Shown here in pieces: positions 32,726-42,129 of a stretch of DNA of 61,195 nt. Position numbers and translations under genes: made by a program. Below the pieces are notes generated by a model. It saw nothing but the letters and a program-made list of their open reading frames with translations. It did no database searches and was not told the DNA's origin. Within the stretch, counting starts at the first letter, position 1. The number at the start of each line of letters is the position of its first letter. The stretch is from Lachnospiraceae bacterium (lineage in GTDB: Bacteria; Bacillota; Clostridia; Lachnospirales; Lachnospiraceae): assembly GCA_030524705.1 (NCBI GenBank), contig JAUNGD010000015.1, positions 1-61,195 on the forward strand, given 5' to 3'.

Positions 32726-34132
32726 TTACGGCTGTTCAAAACTCCCATTCAGTTCTTTATATGTGCGAATGATGAGTACCACTGCAATCACAAAGGTCAG
32801 AATATCCGACACCGGCATAGAATACAGTACACCGTCCAGGCCGAAAAATACCGGAAGAAGCAGTGCAAATCCAACGCCAAACACGATCTCACGTACCATA
32901 GAAAGCATAGTGGAAGCTATCGCCTTCCCCATAGCCTGCAAAAAAATAAAGCATGCTTTATTGATACATGCAAAAATAATCATGCAAAGATAAATACGAA
33001 ATGCCTTGACCGCAAAATCTGTATAATAAACGCTTTCATTCGCCGCGCCAAAAGCAGCAATAAGCTGGCGTGGAAAGAATTCCACAATAATCAAAGAGAC
33101 TGCCCCAACGCCTGCCTCTGAAGTCAAAAGTTTTGTAAACAAGCTTTTTACCCGCTTTTTCAATCCGGCCCCCATATTGTAACCGACAATGGGAATGCAG
33201 CCTGCCGCCATACCTACAACGATGGAGATTACTATCTGGAAAAACTTCATTACGATACCCACCACCGCCATGGGAATCTGGGCGAACTGTTCCTGACCAA
33301 AGATTGGATCAAGGGCACCATACTTCCGGATCATATTGTTGATGGCTGCCATGGCCGCCACCAGAGAAATCTGCGACAGAAAACTGGTAATTCCAAGAGC
33401 CAGTGTTTTACGGGAAATCTTCCAGTCAATCCGGTAATCCTGTTTTGCAGGCCGAACCATTTTCATGTGCAGAAGGTACCAGATTGCCAACACAGCCGTG
33501 ACAATCTGTCCGATCACAGTAGCAACTGCCGCGCCCATCATTCCCCATTTGAACACAAAAATAAAAACAGGGTCAAGAATGATATTCAGAACCGCCCCCG
33601 CCAGAGTGGACGCCATTGCAAACTTGGGATTTCCATCGGCACGAATGACCGGATTCATGGCCTGACCAAACATATAAAAAGGAATACCCAAAGAGATATA
33701 AAAGAAATACTCTTTCGAATGACGAAAAGTTTCTTCATTTACGGTACCGCCAAACATTTCAATGATCTGATTACTGAAAATCAAATAAACAGCACATAGA
33801 ATCAAACTGGTAAAAATCGCCAATACAACGGCGCTTCCCACACTTTTTTTCGCTTTTTCCGGTTCTTTTCTGCCCAAGCTCAAGCTGACAAATGCACAGC
33901 AGCCGTCGCCGATCATGACAGCAATGGCCAGGGCAATCACCGTTAAAGGAAATACAACTGTATTAGCCGCATTTCCATAAGAGCCAAGGTATGTTGCATT
34001 GGCAATAAATATCTGATCCACAATATTGTAAAGCGCTCCCACTAGCAGGGATATAATACAAGGAATTGCGTACTGTCTCATTAATTTGCCCACGGGCTCT
34101 TTCCCTAAAAACTGATTTGATTTTGTTTCCAT
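32726..34132 (-). CDS. MATE-family efflux transporter with structured leader
   Basis: 468 residues. Opening LMRQYAIPCIISLLVGALYNIVDQIFIANATYLGSYGNAA and the matching second half (TLALGITSFLSQISLVAAMAAINNMIRKYG) are typical of the MepA/DinF-like MATE branch, including GDGCCAFVSLSLGRKE. Twelve TM segments. It exports drugs or toxic metabolites. The promoter is about 240 bases upstream, and the leader contains two similar terminator-like hairpins, implying induction by relief of premature termination. Confidence 0.93.
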   Translation of the reverse strand: METKSNQFLGKEPVGKLMRQYAIPCIISLLVGALYNIVDQIFIANATYLGSYGNAANTVVFPLTVIALAIAVMIGDGCCAFVSLSLGRKEPEKAKKSVGSAVVLAIFTSLILCAVYLIFSNQIIEMFGGTVNEETFRHSKEYFFYISLGIPFYMFGQAMNPVIRADGNPKFAMASTLAGAVLNIILDPVFIFVFKWGMMGAAVATVIGQIVTAVLAIWYLLHMKMVRPAKQDYRIDWKISRKTLALGITSFLSQISLVAAMAAINNMIRKYGALDPIFGQEQFAQIPMAVVGIVMKFFQIVISIVVGMAAGCIPIVGYNMGAGLKKRVKSLFTKLLTSEAGVGAVSLIIVEFFPRQLIAAFGAANESVYYTDFAVKAFRIYLCMIIFACINKACFIFLQAMGKAIASTMLSMVREIVFGVGFALLLPVFFGLDGVLYSMPVSDILTFVIAVVLIIRTYKELNGSFEQP

Positions 34133-34151
34133 TGGAATTCTCTCCTCTCAC

Positions 34152-34203
34152 AAAAATAGCGTGCACCACGGCATCGCTGGATTTACGCCACTGGCTACAC
34201 GCT
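34152..34203 (-). promoter_or_regulatory. Leader hairpin 2 (terminator-like) directly before MATE gene
   Basis: Transcript AGCGTG (34203-34198) pairs with CACGCT (34163-34158) and is followed by ATTTTT. The enclosed sequence contains GTAGCC...GCGTAAATCCAG, resembling hairpin 1. Its GCGTAAAT (34188-34181) is perfectly complementary to ATTTACGC (34258-34251) earlier in the leader, which offers an alternative antiterminator pairing. Confidence 0.65.
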
Positions 34204-34230
34204 TTCTTTTTTCATTAATTTTAATCATTA

Positions 34231-34311
34231 TCAATCTTCACCTTGCCTTCGCGTAAATAGAACAGCTGGCAAATGCAGCCTAATTAATCTATTTCCCTTA
34301 ATTACACCTCC
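34231..34311 (-). other. Possible leader peptide segment between the two hairpins
   Basis: A strong AGGAGG (34307-34311) is followed by a 23-codon open frame (34302-34231) reading KGNRLIRLHLPAVLFTRRQGED and ending TGA. The first codon after the site is ATT; no ATG or GTG is in place, and a TTG occurs only at codon 11. Arg-rich leader peptides control some resistance genes by ribosome stalling. Translation here is unproven. Confidence 0.4.
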
Positions 34312-34320
34312 TTTTTACGC

Positions 34321-34370
34321 AAAAAATAAACGTGCCACACAACTGGAATTACGCAGTCGTGCTACACGTT
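34321..34370 (-). promoter_or_regulatory. Leader hairpin 1 (terminator-like) at the 5' end of the MATE transcript
   Basis: AACGTG (34370-34365) pairs with CACGTT (34334-34329), then TATTTTTT. The inner segment GTAGCAC...GCGTAATTCCAG is closely related to hairpin 2. It begins within 2-3 bases of the predicted transcription start. Confidence 0.65.
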
Positions 34371-34378
34371 GTAAAAGT

Positions 34379-34407
34379 ATTATACTAAAATTCAGGAAAA
34401 TTTGCAA
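34379..34407 (-). promoter_or_regulatory. Promoter of the MATE gene
   Basis: -35 TTGCAA (34402-34407), 17-base spacer, -10 TATAAT (34379-34384), predicted start near 34372. Confidence 0.8.
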
Positions 34408-34698
34408 AGGCTTTTTTAAGTGTTACTGTCATAGTTTTTCTATTTTCCCTGCTTATAGTTCTTCAAAATATATAGTTAAAACCTTTTTCCTAACGCTTTT
34501 TTGCCGTCAGTTTCATCTGTAAATATCAATTTCGTTTTCTTCTTATTTTTTCTATAGATGCGATATGGCAGTTAAATATCACTAATATGGCTGGTAATAA
34601 AAATACTTTCTCCTAACTATCCCCGAGCCTTGATACAATTCACCGCCACGCAAAAAGGCTGAGAAAAATCCGAAAAATCCCCTGTTACAGTTCAAGCC
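34408..34698. other. AT-rich spacer between deoB and the MATE promoter
   Basis: No gene-like frame and no convincing stem with T-run was found here on either strand. Termination after deoB is therefore unexplained. Confidence 0.5.
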
Positions 34699-35889
34699 CT
34701 AATTTAGCAATCCGAGTATTGAAGTACCGATAGTGTTTTCCGGCATCCGCACTCCGAAATTATCTGCAATTGTAGCTCCTACCACCGCAAAAGTATCTGT
34801 TTCAGGAAGAGGCCCATTCCCTGTCATACATTTTGAATAAGCCAGAAAAGGCACCTTCTCCCTTGTATGGTCTGTTCCCGTGTAAGTCGGATCGTTACCA
34901 TGATCTGCTGTAATGAGCAGCAGATCGTCCTCCTGCATCGTATCCATCAGGATGCCGAGGTTCTTATCGAATCTCTCAATCTCCTGCGCGTATCCCTGCG
35001 GATCTCTTCTGTGGCCCCAGAGCGCGTCAAAGTCTACCAGATTCACAAAGCAAAGTCCATAAAAATCTTCCCTGGCCATTTCGATCGTCTGCTCCATTCC
35101 GTGTACGGAACTTTTTGACTTGAGTGCTTTTGTGATCCCCTCTCCGTCAAATATATCCTTGATCTTTCCGATGGAAATCACATCAAAGCCATTTTCCTTC
35201 AATGCGTCCAACACCGTTTTTCCATTGGGCTTCAATGCATAGTCATGGCGGTTGCTGGTCCTCTTAAACTCGCCCCGTTTTTTGCCGACATACGGTCTGG
35301 CGATGACCCTGCCGACCTTCCACTCGTCTTTCATCGTGATATCTCTGGCAATCTCACAGCAGCGGTAAAGCTCCTGCAGGTCAAAAGTTTCCTCGTTTCC
35401 GCAGATCTGCAGCACAGAATCGGCGGATGTATAGACGATCATATGGCCCGTTGCGATCTCCTCCTCGGCAAGCTCTTCAAGGATCTCCGTTCCGCTGGCA
35501 CTCTTGTTGCCAATAACCTTGTGGCCTGTGCGCTCCTCCAGCTCTTTAATCAGCTCCAATGGAAAACCGTGCTCCGAAAACGTATTAAACGGCTTCTTTG
35601 TCTCCAGTCCCATGATCTCCCAGTGACCCGTCATCGTATCCTTACCGAGACTTCGTTCATTCATTTTTGTATAGTATCCCAGAGGCCGCTCCACTGGTTC
35701 TACCTGCTTCAATGAGCAGAGATTAGCGAGCCCGATCCTTCTTAAATTCGGAATCTCGAACGTATCCACTGACTCCGAAATATGGCCCAACGTATTAACT
35801 CCCACGTCTCCAAAATTTTCAGAATCATGCATCTGTCCGGCTCCCAGCGAATCAACCACTATGACAAATACGCGATTATACTTCGGCAT
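34699..35889 (-). CDS. deoB: Phosphopentomutase
   Basis: 396 residues from ATG 35889 (AAAGGAGGAAAAT upstream). Interconverts (deoxy)ribose 1-phosphate and 5-phosphate. Metal ligands and the phospho-acceptor Thr lie in [52 protein letters not shown] and [11 protein letters not shown], all intact. It acts after DeoD in nucleoside breakdown. It is the last gene of the nucleoside cluster, separated from deoD by 171 bases that hold a hairpin (AAGGGACACG...CGTGCCCTT), so expression may be partly uncoupled. Confidence 0.97.
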   Translation of the reverse strand: MPKYNRVFVIVVDSLGAGQMHDSENFGDVGVNTLGHISESVDTFEIPNLRRIGLANLCSLKQVEPVERPLGYYTKMNERSLGKDTMTGHWEIMGLETKKPFNTFSEHGFPLELIKELEERTGHKVIGNKSASGTEILEELAEEEIATGHMIVYTSADSVLQICGNEETFDLQELYRCCEIARDITMKDEWKVGRVIARPYVGKKRGEFKRTSNRHDYALKPNGKTVLDALKENGFDVISIGKIKDIFDGEGITKALKSKSSVHGMEQTIEMAREDFYGLCFVNLVDFDALWGHRRDPQGYAQEIERFDKNLGILMDTMQEDDLLLITADHGNDPTYTGTDHTREKVPFLAYSKCMTGNGPLPETDTFAVVGATIADNFGVRMPENTIGTSILGLLN

Positions 35890-36060
35890 ATTTTCCTCCT
35901 TTTTCAAAAACACATTCTACATTCGCATACACATCCAAAGGGCACGCCCCAGCATACGGAACGTGTCCCTTAGTGTGGCAAATAATAAATAACCATATGA
36001 CTGGCAGTTTTTCCGCTGTACCAGTCTGAGAAGTCAGCCCTGATTTTCGGAACCGAATCC

Positions 36061-36771
36061 TTACGCGAGTTCCAGCGCAATTTCCATCATTTTGCGGAAC
36101 CCCAACTGCCGATCTCTGGCACTCAACGCATCTCCGGTATAGATATGGTCCGAAATAGTCAACATGCACAACGCCTTTTTCTTCGCCCTTGCTGCATTCA
36201 TATAAAGAGCCGCCGCTTCCATTTCCGTTGCCAGCACACCCATTCCTCTCCACAAATCGTTCACAGTGCTGTTTTCATTATAAAACACATCTGAAGAAAG
36301 AATATTTCCTACAACTACCTTCGTTCCCTGTGTTTCTGCAATTTCAACAGCGCTTTTTAAGAGACCGTAATCCGCAATCGGCGCAAATGTTCCCGGCAGG
36401 CCATACTGCATTGCATAACAGGAGTCTGTACAGGCTCCCATCCCGATAACCACATCCATTAAATTCAGATCATCCTGCAGCGCTCCGGCCGAACCAATGC
36501 GGATAATCTGATCCACATCGTAAAAATGAAACAGCTCATAAGAATAAATCCCTATAGATGGCATTCCCATTCCTGCTCCCATGACAGAAATCGTTTTCCC
36601 CTTATATGTTCCAGTATATCCAAACATATTCCTTACTGCCGTTATCCGTTTTGGATTCTCCAGATACGTTTCTGCAATATACTGCGCGCGCAGCGGGTCT
36701 CCCGGCATCAATACTGTCTTTGCAAAATCTCCATTATTCGCACTAATGTGCGGAGTCGGTGTACGTGACAT
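36061..36771 (-). CDS. deoD: Purine-nucleoside phosphorylase, DeoD type
   Basis: 236 residues from ATG 36771 (GGGAGG 8 bases upstream). Opening TPHISANNGDFAKTVLMPGDPLRAQYIAETYL, phosphate-binding RITAVRNMFGYTGTYKG, GSAGAL, MGMPSIGIYSYEL and ATEMEAAALY in the base/ribose pocket, with the catalytic Asp in LTISDHI. Cleaves purine nucleosides with phosphate to the base and (deoxy)ribose 1-phosphate, feeding DeoB. Its start lies inside the end of the YczE-like gene (28-base overlap), so the two are translationally coupled. Confidence 0.95.
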   Translation of the reverse strand: MSRTPTPHISANNGDFAKTVLMPGDPLRAQYIAETYLENPKRITAVRNMFGYTGTYKGKTISVMGAGMGMPSIGIYSYELFHFYDVDQIIRIGSAGALQDDLNLMDVVIGMGACTDSCYAMQYGLPGTFAPIADYGLLKSAVEIAETQGTKVVVGNILSSDVFYNENSTVNDLWRGMGVLATEMEAAALYMNAARAKKKALCMLTISDHIYTGDALSARDRQLGFRKMMEIALELA

Positions 36772-37408
36772 CACAAAATCCTCCCTTTTTTGAATTTAAC
36801 CAATATTTCTCGACCAAACCGGTAAAAAACTGAATCACCGGACCGAGTGAAACAGCCGTTATTACTGTCACCACTCCAGGTTTTCCTCCCAAAACCATTC
36901 CCAAAACAATCATCGCTATGTCAAATCCGATCTTTACATAACGGTATTCTTTGTTCAATTTGTCTTTTATTACCAGAACAATCCCGGTGAACGGATCAAC
37001 TCCAATATCAGCTGCGATATAGACCGCCACCCCCATACAAAGAAGCAAGCAGCCAGTCACACTGAATATGATGCGGGACGCCAGCCCATCCCCTGCCAAA
37101 TGCCTGTAAACAACATTGCCTATATCTACAAAATAACCATAGGGCAGTATGTAAATGAGAGTCCCCACACTGACATACCGCCTTCCGATCAATACAAGCA
37201 GAGCAATAAGTGTGAGATTTACTATGTTTGAAGCTATTCCAAGCTGGCTGGTGCTCATCCCGCCTGCATTTCGGATACCGTCATAAACTATCCCGACTGA
37301 ATCATTCCCCAGTCCGGCGCAATTGTTAAACGCCACCCCCATTCCTACAAACAGCACTCCTACAAGCGCCGACAAAATCTTTTTTACTGTAAATTTATCG
37401 TTCTTCAT
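36743..37408 (-). CDS. YczE/YitT-like membrane protein
   Basis: 221 residues with five predicted TM helices; opening LSALVGVLFVGMGVAFNNCAGLGNDSVGIVYDGIRN and GVAVYIAADIGVDPFTGIVLVIKDKLN are typical of the YczE (DUF6198-like) family, whose biochemical role is unclear. It starts 2 bases after the second nucleoside permease and overlaps deoD, so it belongs to the nucleoside operon and may help in uptake of bases or nucleosides (inference). Confidence 0.85.
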   Translation of the reverse strand: MKNDKFTVKKILSALVGVLFVGMGVAFNNCAGLGNDSVGIVYDGIRNAGGMSTSQLGIASNIVNLTLIALLVLIGRRYVSVGTLIYILPYGYFVDIGNVVYRHLAGDGLASRIIFSVTGCLLLCMGVAVYIAADIGVDPFTGIVLVIKDKLNKEYRYVKIGFDIAMIVLGMVLGGKPGVVTVITAVSLGPVIQFFTGLVEKYWLNSKKGGFCDVTYTDSAH

Positions 37409-37409
37409 A

Positions 37410-38345
37410 TTACCTCGACTTTATAAACGGTTTCCCATTCGCTGCTGGTGTACGCGCTCTTCCGACAAACAGGATCAATGCCAAAATTGTCACCACATAC
37501 GGAATCATAGAGATCAGATTCGGAGATACCAGATTGCTGCTTCCTGCCAGACTCTTAACACCACTGCATATTCCAAACAACAGGCACGCCTTCAGGGCTC
37601 CTTCCGGTGAAAATTTCCCAAAAATGACTGCCGCAATAGCGATAAATCCCTGTCCGACAATCACATTAGGCCGAAATTGATTAATTGTCGCAAGCGTGAC
37701 AAATGCTCCTCCCATTCCAGAAAGAAGGCCCGACAGAATCACGCAGATATATCTTACCCGATACACATCAATGCCTAAGGACTCACACGCTTCGGGATGT
37801 TCACCCACCGCACGGAGATGCGTACCGAATTTTGTTTTGTAAAATACAAACCAACACACAGCCGCCAGGACAAATACGAGATACGCCACCGAATACACAT
37901 TCAATACGTTTGCCCAAAAGGAACCGGATGGGAACACCCCTTCAAACAGTTTTGGCAGTTTACATGACGGTGACATTGCCGGTGTATCGGAAGAATTATT
38001 ATAAAGGGCCTTGCAAAGAAATACTGCAAGTCCCGGCGCCAGAAAATTAATCGCGGTTCCCGCAATTGTCTGGTCTGCGTGAAACGAAATGCAGGCAATT
38101 GCAAGTATCAGGCCAAACAGAGCGCCTGCCAGCCCCGCGGTAAAAAAGGCAATCCAACCATTTTCCGTTGCAAGTCCCGTTACAGCTCCGACAAAAGCGC
38201 CGATTGTCATCATTCCCTCTATCCCGATATTTACTACCCCGCTCCGCTCTGAAAAACAAGAACCAAGGGCCGCCAGCAAAAGCGGCGGCGTTGCGATCAA
38301 TGTCGCATTGATCAGCAATCCGAGATTTTTTATTATCACATCCAT
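37410..38345 (-). CDS. Nucleoside ABC transporter permease (YufQ/NupQ-like)
   Basis: 311 residues from ATG 38345, preceded by AAAGGGGGG; sequence further upstream in the frame belongs to the other permease gene. Nine or so TM helices with family blocks LLLAALGSCFSERSGVVNIGIEGMMTIGAF, FHADQTIAGTAINFLAPGLAVFL and LRAVGEHPEACESLGIDVYRVRY. With the next permease it forms the channel of a BmpA-type (PnrA) nucleoside importer. Confidence 0.93.
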   Translation of the reverse strand: MDVIIKNLGLLINATLIATPPLLLAALGSCFSERSGVVNIGIEGMMTIGAFVGAVTGLATENGWIAFFTAGLAGALFGLILAIACISFHADQTIAGTAINFLAPGLAVFLCKALYNNSSDTPAMSPSCKLPKLFEGVFPSGSFWANVLNVYSVAYLVFVLAAVCWFVFYKTKFGTHLRAVGEHPEACESLGIDVYRVRYICVILSGLLSGMGGAFVTLATINQFRPNVIVGQGFIAIAAVIFGKFSPEGALKACLLFGICSGVKSLAGSSNLVSPNLISMIPYVVTILALILFVGRARTPAANGKPFIKSR

Positions 38346-39412
38346 TATTTTCCCCCCTTTTTTACAAGCTTCCGGAACAATCCCCGGAAAATACCGGATA
38401 TCGCAATGAACAAAATAACGCATCCCATAATAATATCCACAACCTCTGAGGGCGCTTTTACAATACTGAGTTTGGAGCCGCCATACTTCATCGCACCGTA
38501 GAAAATACCGGAAAAAATACATCCGATTGGACTGGACGCTCCGATCAGTGCCACGGTAATTCCTTCAAAACCGAATCCTTCCTGACCTGCAAACTGGCTC
38601 AGCCGGCCTGACATCCCAAGAATCTGCACTGCTCCTCCCAATCCGGCAAGCGCCCCCGAAATTCCGAGCGCGGTCAATATCGAATGTTCGGAGTTTATCC
38701 CAGCGTACAGCGCCGCATTGCTGTTAAATCCTACTGCTTTTAATTTATAACCCAGCGTTGTCTTCTCTATCACGATCCATATAAGAACTGCTGCAAGAAC
38801 AGCCAGAATAAAGCCCCAGTTAGCCGAGCTGCACCCAAGAAGATCCCTTAAGCTCTCCGGGAACAAAATCCTCGCTGTCTCCTGAATATCTCTTGTTGCC
38901 TCTCCGCCATTCTCCGAATGGATAGCCTTCAGGTTTACCACATAATTTGACAGATAGAACGCGATCCAGTTAAACATAATAAAGGATAAAACCTCATGAA
39001 TACCTCGTTTTACCTTCAACAGCCCTACCAGCAGGGACCAGACCGCCCCCGCCGCTGCCGCTGCCAGAATACAGAGCGGAATGTGTATCCATACCGGAAG
39101 CTTTAACAGAATTCCTATTGAACAGGCAGCAAGCGCTCCCACAACATACTGGCCTTCAGCTCCGATATTAAAAACGCCTGTTCGGAAAGAAAACGCAACA
39201 CTGAGTCCGGTAAAAATCAACGGGCTGGCATAAATCAGCGTCCAAACCAGATATTTCGGTTTGCTGAACACACTGTTCAAAAGCTTACCATATGCAATGA
39301 CAGGGCTGATTCCCGCAACCTGAAGGAAAACCGCGCCTATCACAAAGCCTGCCGCAATCGCAAGCACGGTATAAAATGCATTACTTTCAAATACGCTTTT
39401 CTTTCTACTCAT
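38345..39412 (-). CDS. Nucleoside ABC transporter permease (YufP/NupP-like)
   Basis: 355 residues. Conserved LIYASPLIFTGLSVAFSFRTGVFNIGAEGQYVVGA, GIHEVLSFIMFNWIAFYLSNY and LKAVGFNSNAALYAGIN. Overlaps the ATPase gene by 8 bases and the following permease by 1 base. Larger of the two channel subunits. Confidence 0.93.
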   Translation of the reverse strand: MSRKKSVFESNAFYTVLAIAAGFVIGAVFLQVAGISPVIAYGKLLNSVFSKPKYLVWTLIYASPLIFTGLSVAFSFRTGVFNIGAEGQYVVGALAACSIGILLKLPVWIHIPLCILAAAAAGAVWSLLVGLLKVKRGIHEVLSFIMFNWIAFYLSNYVVNLKAIHSENGGEATRDIQETARILFPESLRDLLGCSSANWGFILAVLAAVLIWIVIEKTTLGYKLKAVGFNSNAALYAGINSEHSILTALGISGALAGLGGAVQILGMSGRLSQFAGQEGFGFEGITVALIGASSPIGCIFSGIFYGAMKYGGSKLSIVKAPSEVVDIIMGCVILFIAISGIFRGLFRKLVKKGGK

Positions 39413-40931
39413 GCTTTTTTCCTCCCGCCATCATAAATCCCAGTTCCTTCTCATCTGCTTTTTTGCCGGAGACGCTTCCCGTTATCCGGCCATCAAAAAT
39501 AACTTCTATACGATCCGAAAGGCTCATGATCTCATCCAGTTCAAAAGAAACAAGCAGCACTGCCCGATTTTTATTTCTCTGTTCTACCAGATATTTGTGT
39601 ACAAATTCAATTGCACCCACATCCAGTCCCCTCGTCGGATTTACTGCAATCAAAAGTTCCTTGTCATTCGTAACCTCTCTGCTGATGATAACCTTCTGCT
39701 GGTTTCCTCCGGAAAGCGTTCCTGCCGGATTCCCCTCGCTCCCTCTTGGCCTGATATCATACTGATCCATCAGCTTAGAAGCATGCTCCCGTATCGCCTT
39801 TCGATTCAAAAATTTTTTTGATGCATATGGCGGCTCATCGAAATGCTGCAGGATCATATTGTCCTCAACAGAAAATTCAAGAACCAGACCGTGTTTCTGA
39901 CGGTCTGCCGGAATACTTGATATTCCGCTTTCAAAAATTTCTTTGGGTGATTTATTGAAAACATCTTTTCCCAAAAGTGTTGCTTCACCTGACTCCGCTT
40001 TCCGCAGGCCTGTCAATATCTCAACCAGCTCAGTCTGACCATTTCCATCCACGCCAGCCAGACCAACGATTTCTCCCTCCCGCACATTCAGGCTCAGTCC
40101 TTTGAGAATTTCCACATTCCGGTAATCTCTCGCATGGATATTTCTCACGTCAAGAACTACTTCCCCCGGATCAGCTTCCTTTTTCTCGACTTTAAAATTG
40201 ACATCACGTCCAACCATCATCGCTGCCAGTTCATTTTCATTTACCTCCGCGACCTTTACTGTATCAATGTATTTTCCCTGACGGATAATCGTACAATTGT
40301 CAGAAGATGCCGTAATTTCTTTCAGCTTGTGCGTGATCAGGATAATGCTCTTCCCATCCTCCGTCAGATTCTCGATAATCTTCATCAATCCTTCGATTTC
40401 CTGCGGCGTCAGCGATGCCGTCGGCTCGTCAAGAATCACTGTATCAGCGCCGCGGTACAGCACCTTTAATATTTCCACCCGCTGCTGCATTCCCACAGAT
40501 ATATCTTCTATTCTCGCGTCCGGATCGATCTTCATATCGTACCGTTCAGACAATTCCATTACCTTTTTTCTGGCACTGTCTCGGTCTACCTTTATTCCCC
40601 TGACCGGTTCCATTCCCAGAACGATGTTTTCCGTCACTGTAAAAGGCTGGATCAGCATAAAATGCTGATGCACCATGCCGATGCCGATATCGATCGCATC
40701 CTTTGGGCTGGAAAACTGCACTTCCCGGCCATTCACAAAAATCTGGCCGCTCGTTGGCTTATACAGTCCGCAAAGTACATTCATCATTGTGCTTTTACCC
40801 GCTCCGTTTTCACCGAGTATTGCGTGTACCTCACCTTTATGTACCGTTAGATTGATATGATCATTTGCAGTAAAATCCCCGAACTTTTTTACAATATTCT
40901 TCATACAGATTACGACTTTATTCTCATCCAT
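39405..40931 (-). CDS. Nucleoside ABC transporter ATP-binding protein (YufO/NupO-like)
   Basis: 508 residues, two ATPase domains in tandem as in sugar/nucleoside importers. First domain: Walker A GENGAGKST, signature ISVGMQQRVEIL, Walker B VILDEPTASL. Second domain: AGVDGNGQTELVEIL replaces a classical Walker A, then LSGGNQQKVIISRE and VNPTRGLDVGAIEFV. Start at 40931 (MDENKVVICMKNIVKKFG) is where homology begins. Energises uptake with the two permeases and the BmpA-like binding protein. Confidence 0.93.
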   Translation of the reverse strand: MDENKVVICMKNIVKKFGDFTANDHINLTVHKGEVHAILGENGAGKSTMMNVLCGLYKPTSGQIFVNGREVQFSSPKDAIDIGIGMVHQHFMLIQPFTVTENIVLGMEPVRGIKVDRDSARKKVMELSERYDMKIDPDARIEDISVGMQQRVEILKVLYRGADTVILDEPTASLTPQEIEGLMKIIENLTEDGKSIILITHKLKEITASSDNCTIIRQGKYIDTVKVAEVNENELAAMMVGRDVNFKVEKKEADPGEVVLDVRNIHARDYRNVEILKGLSLNVREGEIVGLAGVDGNGQTELVEILTGLRKAESGEATLLGKDVFNKSPKEIFESGISSIPADRQKHGLVLEFSVEDNMILQHFDEPPYASKKFLNRKAIREHASKLMDQYDIRPRGSEGNPAGTLSGGNQQKVIISREVTNDKELLIAVNPTRGLDVGAIEFVHKYLVEQRNKNRAVLLVSFELDEIMSLSDRIEVIFDGRITGSVSGKKADEKELGFMMAGGKKHE

Positions 40932-41050
40932 ATGACTTACTCTTCCCAAACCTGCCACCTCCATACTTCAGACTTATCCATGCAGGATCCTCTTTGCAAA
41001 ATTATAGCCGCCGGGAGTTCCCTCTTCCTCCCAGCGGCCGCAGACTTTGA

Positions 41051-42067
41051 TCAATCTAATTCATACACGTCACCGTAAGCTGCTTCAAACTCCTCTTTCG
41101 CAGCCGGAACAACAATTTCGCCATTGATAATTTTTTCTTTTACCTCACTCACTGCGGAAACCACTTCGTCCGGTATCAGATCCTGCGTCGGGGCAATATC
41201 CACACCATCCGCAGCCAGGTCATAAATCTTTACTCCGCCTTCCAACGTTCCATCAATTAGCGACTGTACAGTATCATATACAGAATTATCCACTCTCTTC
41301 ATTGCCGAAGTAAGGACTGTACCCGGAGCAACCACCGACTGGTCGCTGTCCACGCCAATTGCATAAATACCAGCTTCCTGACAAGCCTCAATGACGCCGA
41401 GCCCTGTCGAGCCTGCTGCATGGAAAATGATATCTGCCCCATTGGTGATTGCTGTATTTGCATTCGCTTTTCCGGTTGCCGAATCAGCAAACGAATTTAC
41501 ATTAAACTGCTGGATCGTAATATCCGGATTCGCGTCAATTGCACCTGCACAATAGCCATATCCAAACTGGTTCAGCATATCATTCGACATTCCAAGAACG
41601 AACCCGATATTATCTGTTTCTGTCATAAGGCCCGCAACATAGCCTACCAGATAAGAAGCCTGTTCCTGTTTAAACATCAGGCAGGTAACATTGTCCATCT
41701 CAATCGACGAATCATCAATAATTGCAAATCTGCATTCTGGATTTTCCTCAGCCGCTGCCCGAGTTGCATCCGCAAGCATGTAGCCTACACTGATGATCAG
41801 ATCGTATTCCTCATCAATAAATGTCTCGATATTCGGAGCATAGTCTGCATCTGTAGCAGATTCCAGGTAATTTGCCTCTACTCCCAGTTCCTCCATTGCT
41901 CTTTGCAGCCCTTCCCAGGCAGACTGATTGAAAGATGCATCATTTACTCCGCCTACATCCGTGATCAGACCAACCTTATACTCTTTATCCGCAGCCATTG
42001 AAACTACCGGAATCGCCATTGCAACCAAAGCGGCAGCCATCAAAGCTCCTACTGTTTTTTTATTCAT
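41051..42067 (-). CDS. BmpA/PnrA-family nucleoside-binding protein
   Basis: 338 residues from ATG 42067. Signal peptide MNKKTVGALMAAALVAMAIPVVSMAA without a lipobox Cys, which is unusual, since family members are normally lipoproteins. Mature protein opens YKVGLITDVGGVNDASFNQSAWEGLQRAMEELG, the PnrA signature that stacks the nucleoside base. Later blocks are LVGYVAGLMTETDNIGFVLGM, ADIIFHAAGSTGLGVIEACQEAG and YAIGVDSDQSVVAPGTVLTSAMKRVD. Captures nucleosides for the downstream ABC genes. Confidence 0.93.
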   Translation of the reverse strand: MNKKTVGALMAAALVAMAIPVVSMAADKEYKVGLITDVGGVNDASFNQSAWEGLQRAMEELGVEANYLESATDADYAPNIETFIDEEYDLIISVGYMLADATRAAAEENPECRFAIIDDSSIEMDNVTCLMFKQEQASYLVGYVAGLMTETDNIGFVLGMSNDMLNQFGYGYCAGAIDANPDITIQQFNVNSFADSATGKANANTAITNGADIIFHAAGSTGLGVIEACQEAGIYAIGVDSDQSVVAPGTVLTSAMKRVDNSVYDTVQSLIDGTLEGGVKIYDLAADGVDIAPTQDLIPDEVVSAVSEVKEKIINGEIVVPAAKEEFEAAYGDVYELD

Positions 42068-42129
42068 TCTGTTCTCTTCCCCTTTCGTCATGTTAAACCG
42101 CTGTTGTTTCGTTATATTATTCCTTTTAT

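Noticed and set aside
33963-34169. Frame extending through leader hairpin 2 into the MATE gene
   Set aside because: It is out of phase with the transporter, without an initiation signal, and the region is better explained as structured RNA.
36743-37408. YczE-like gene as a misannotated shadow of deoD
   Set aside because: Only 28 bases overlap; the rest encodes five coherent membrane helices with family motifs.
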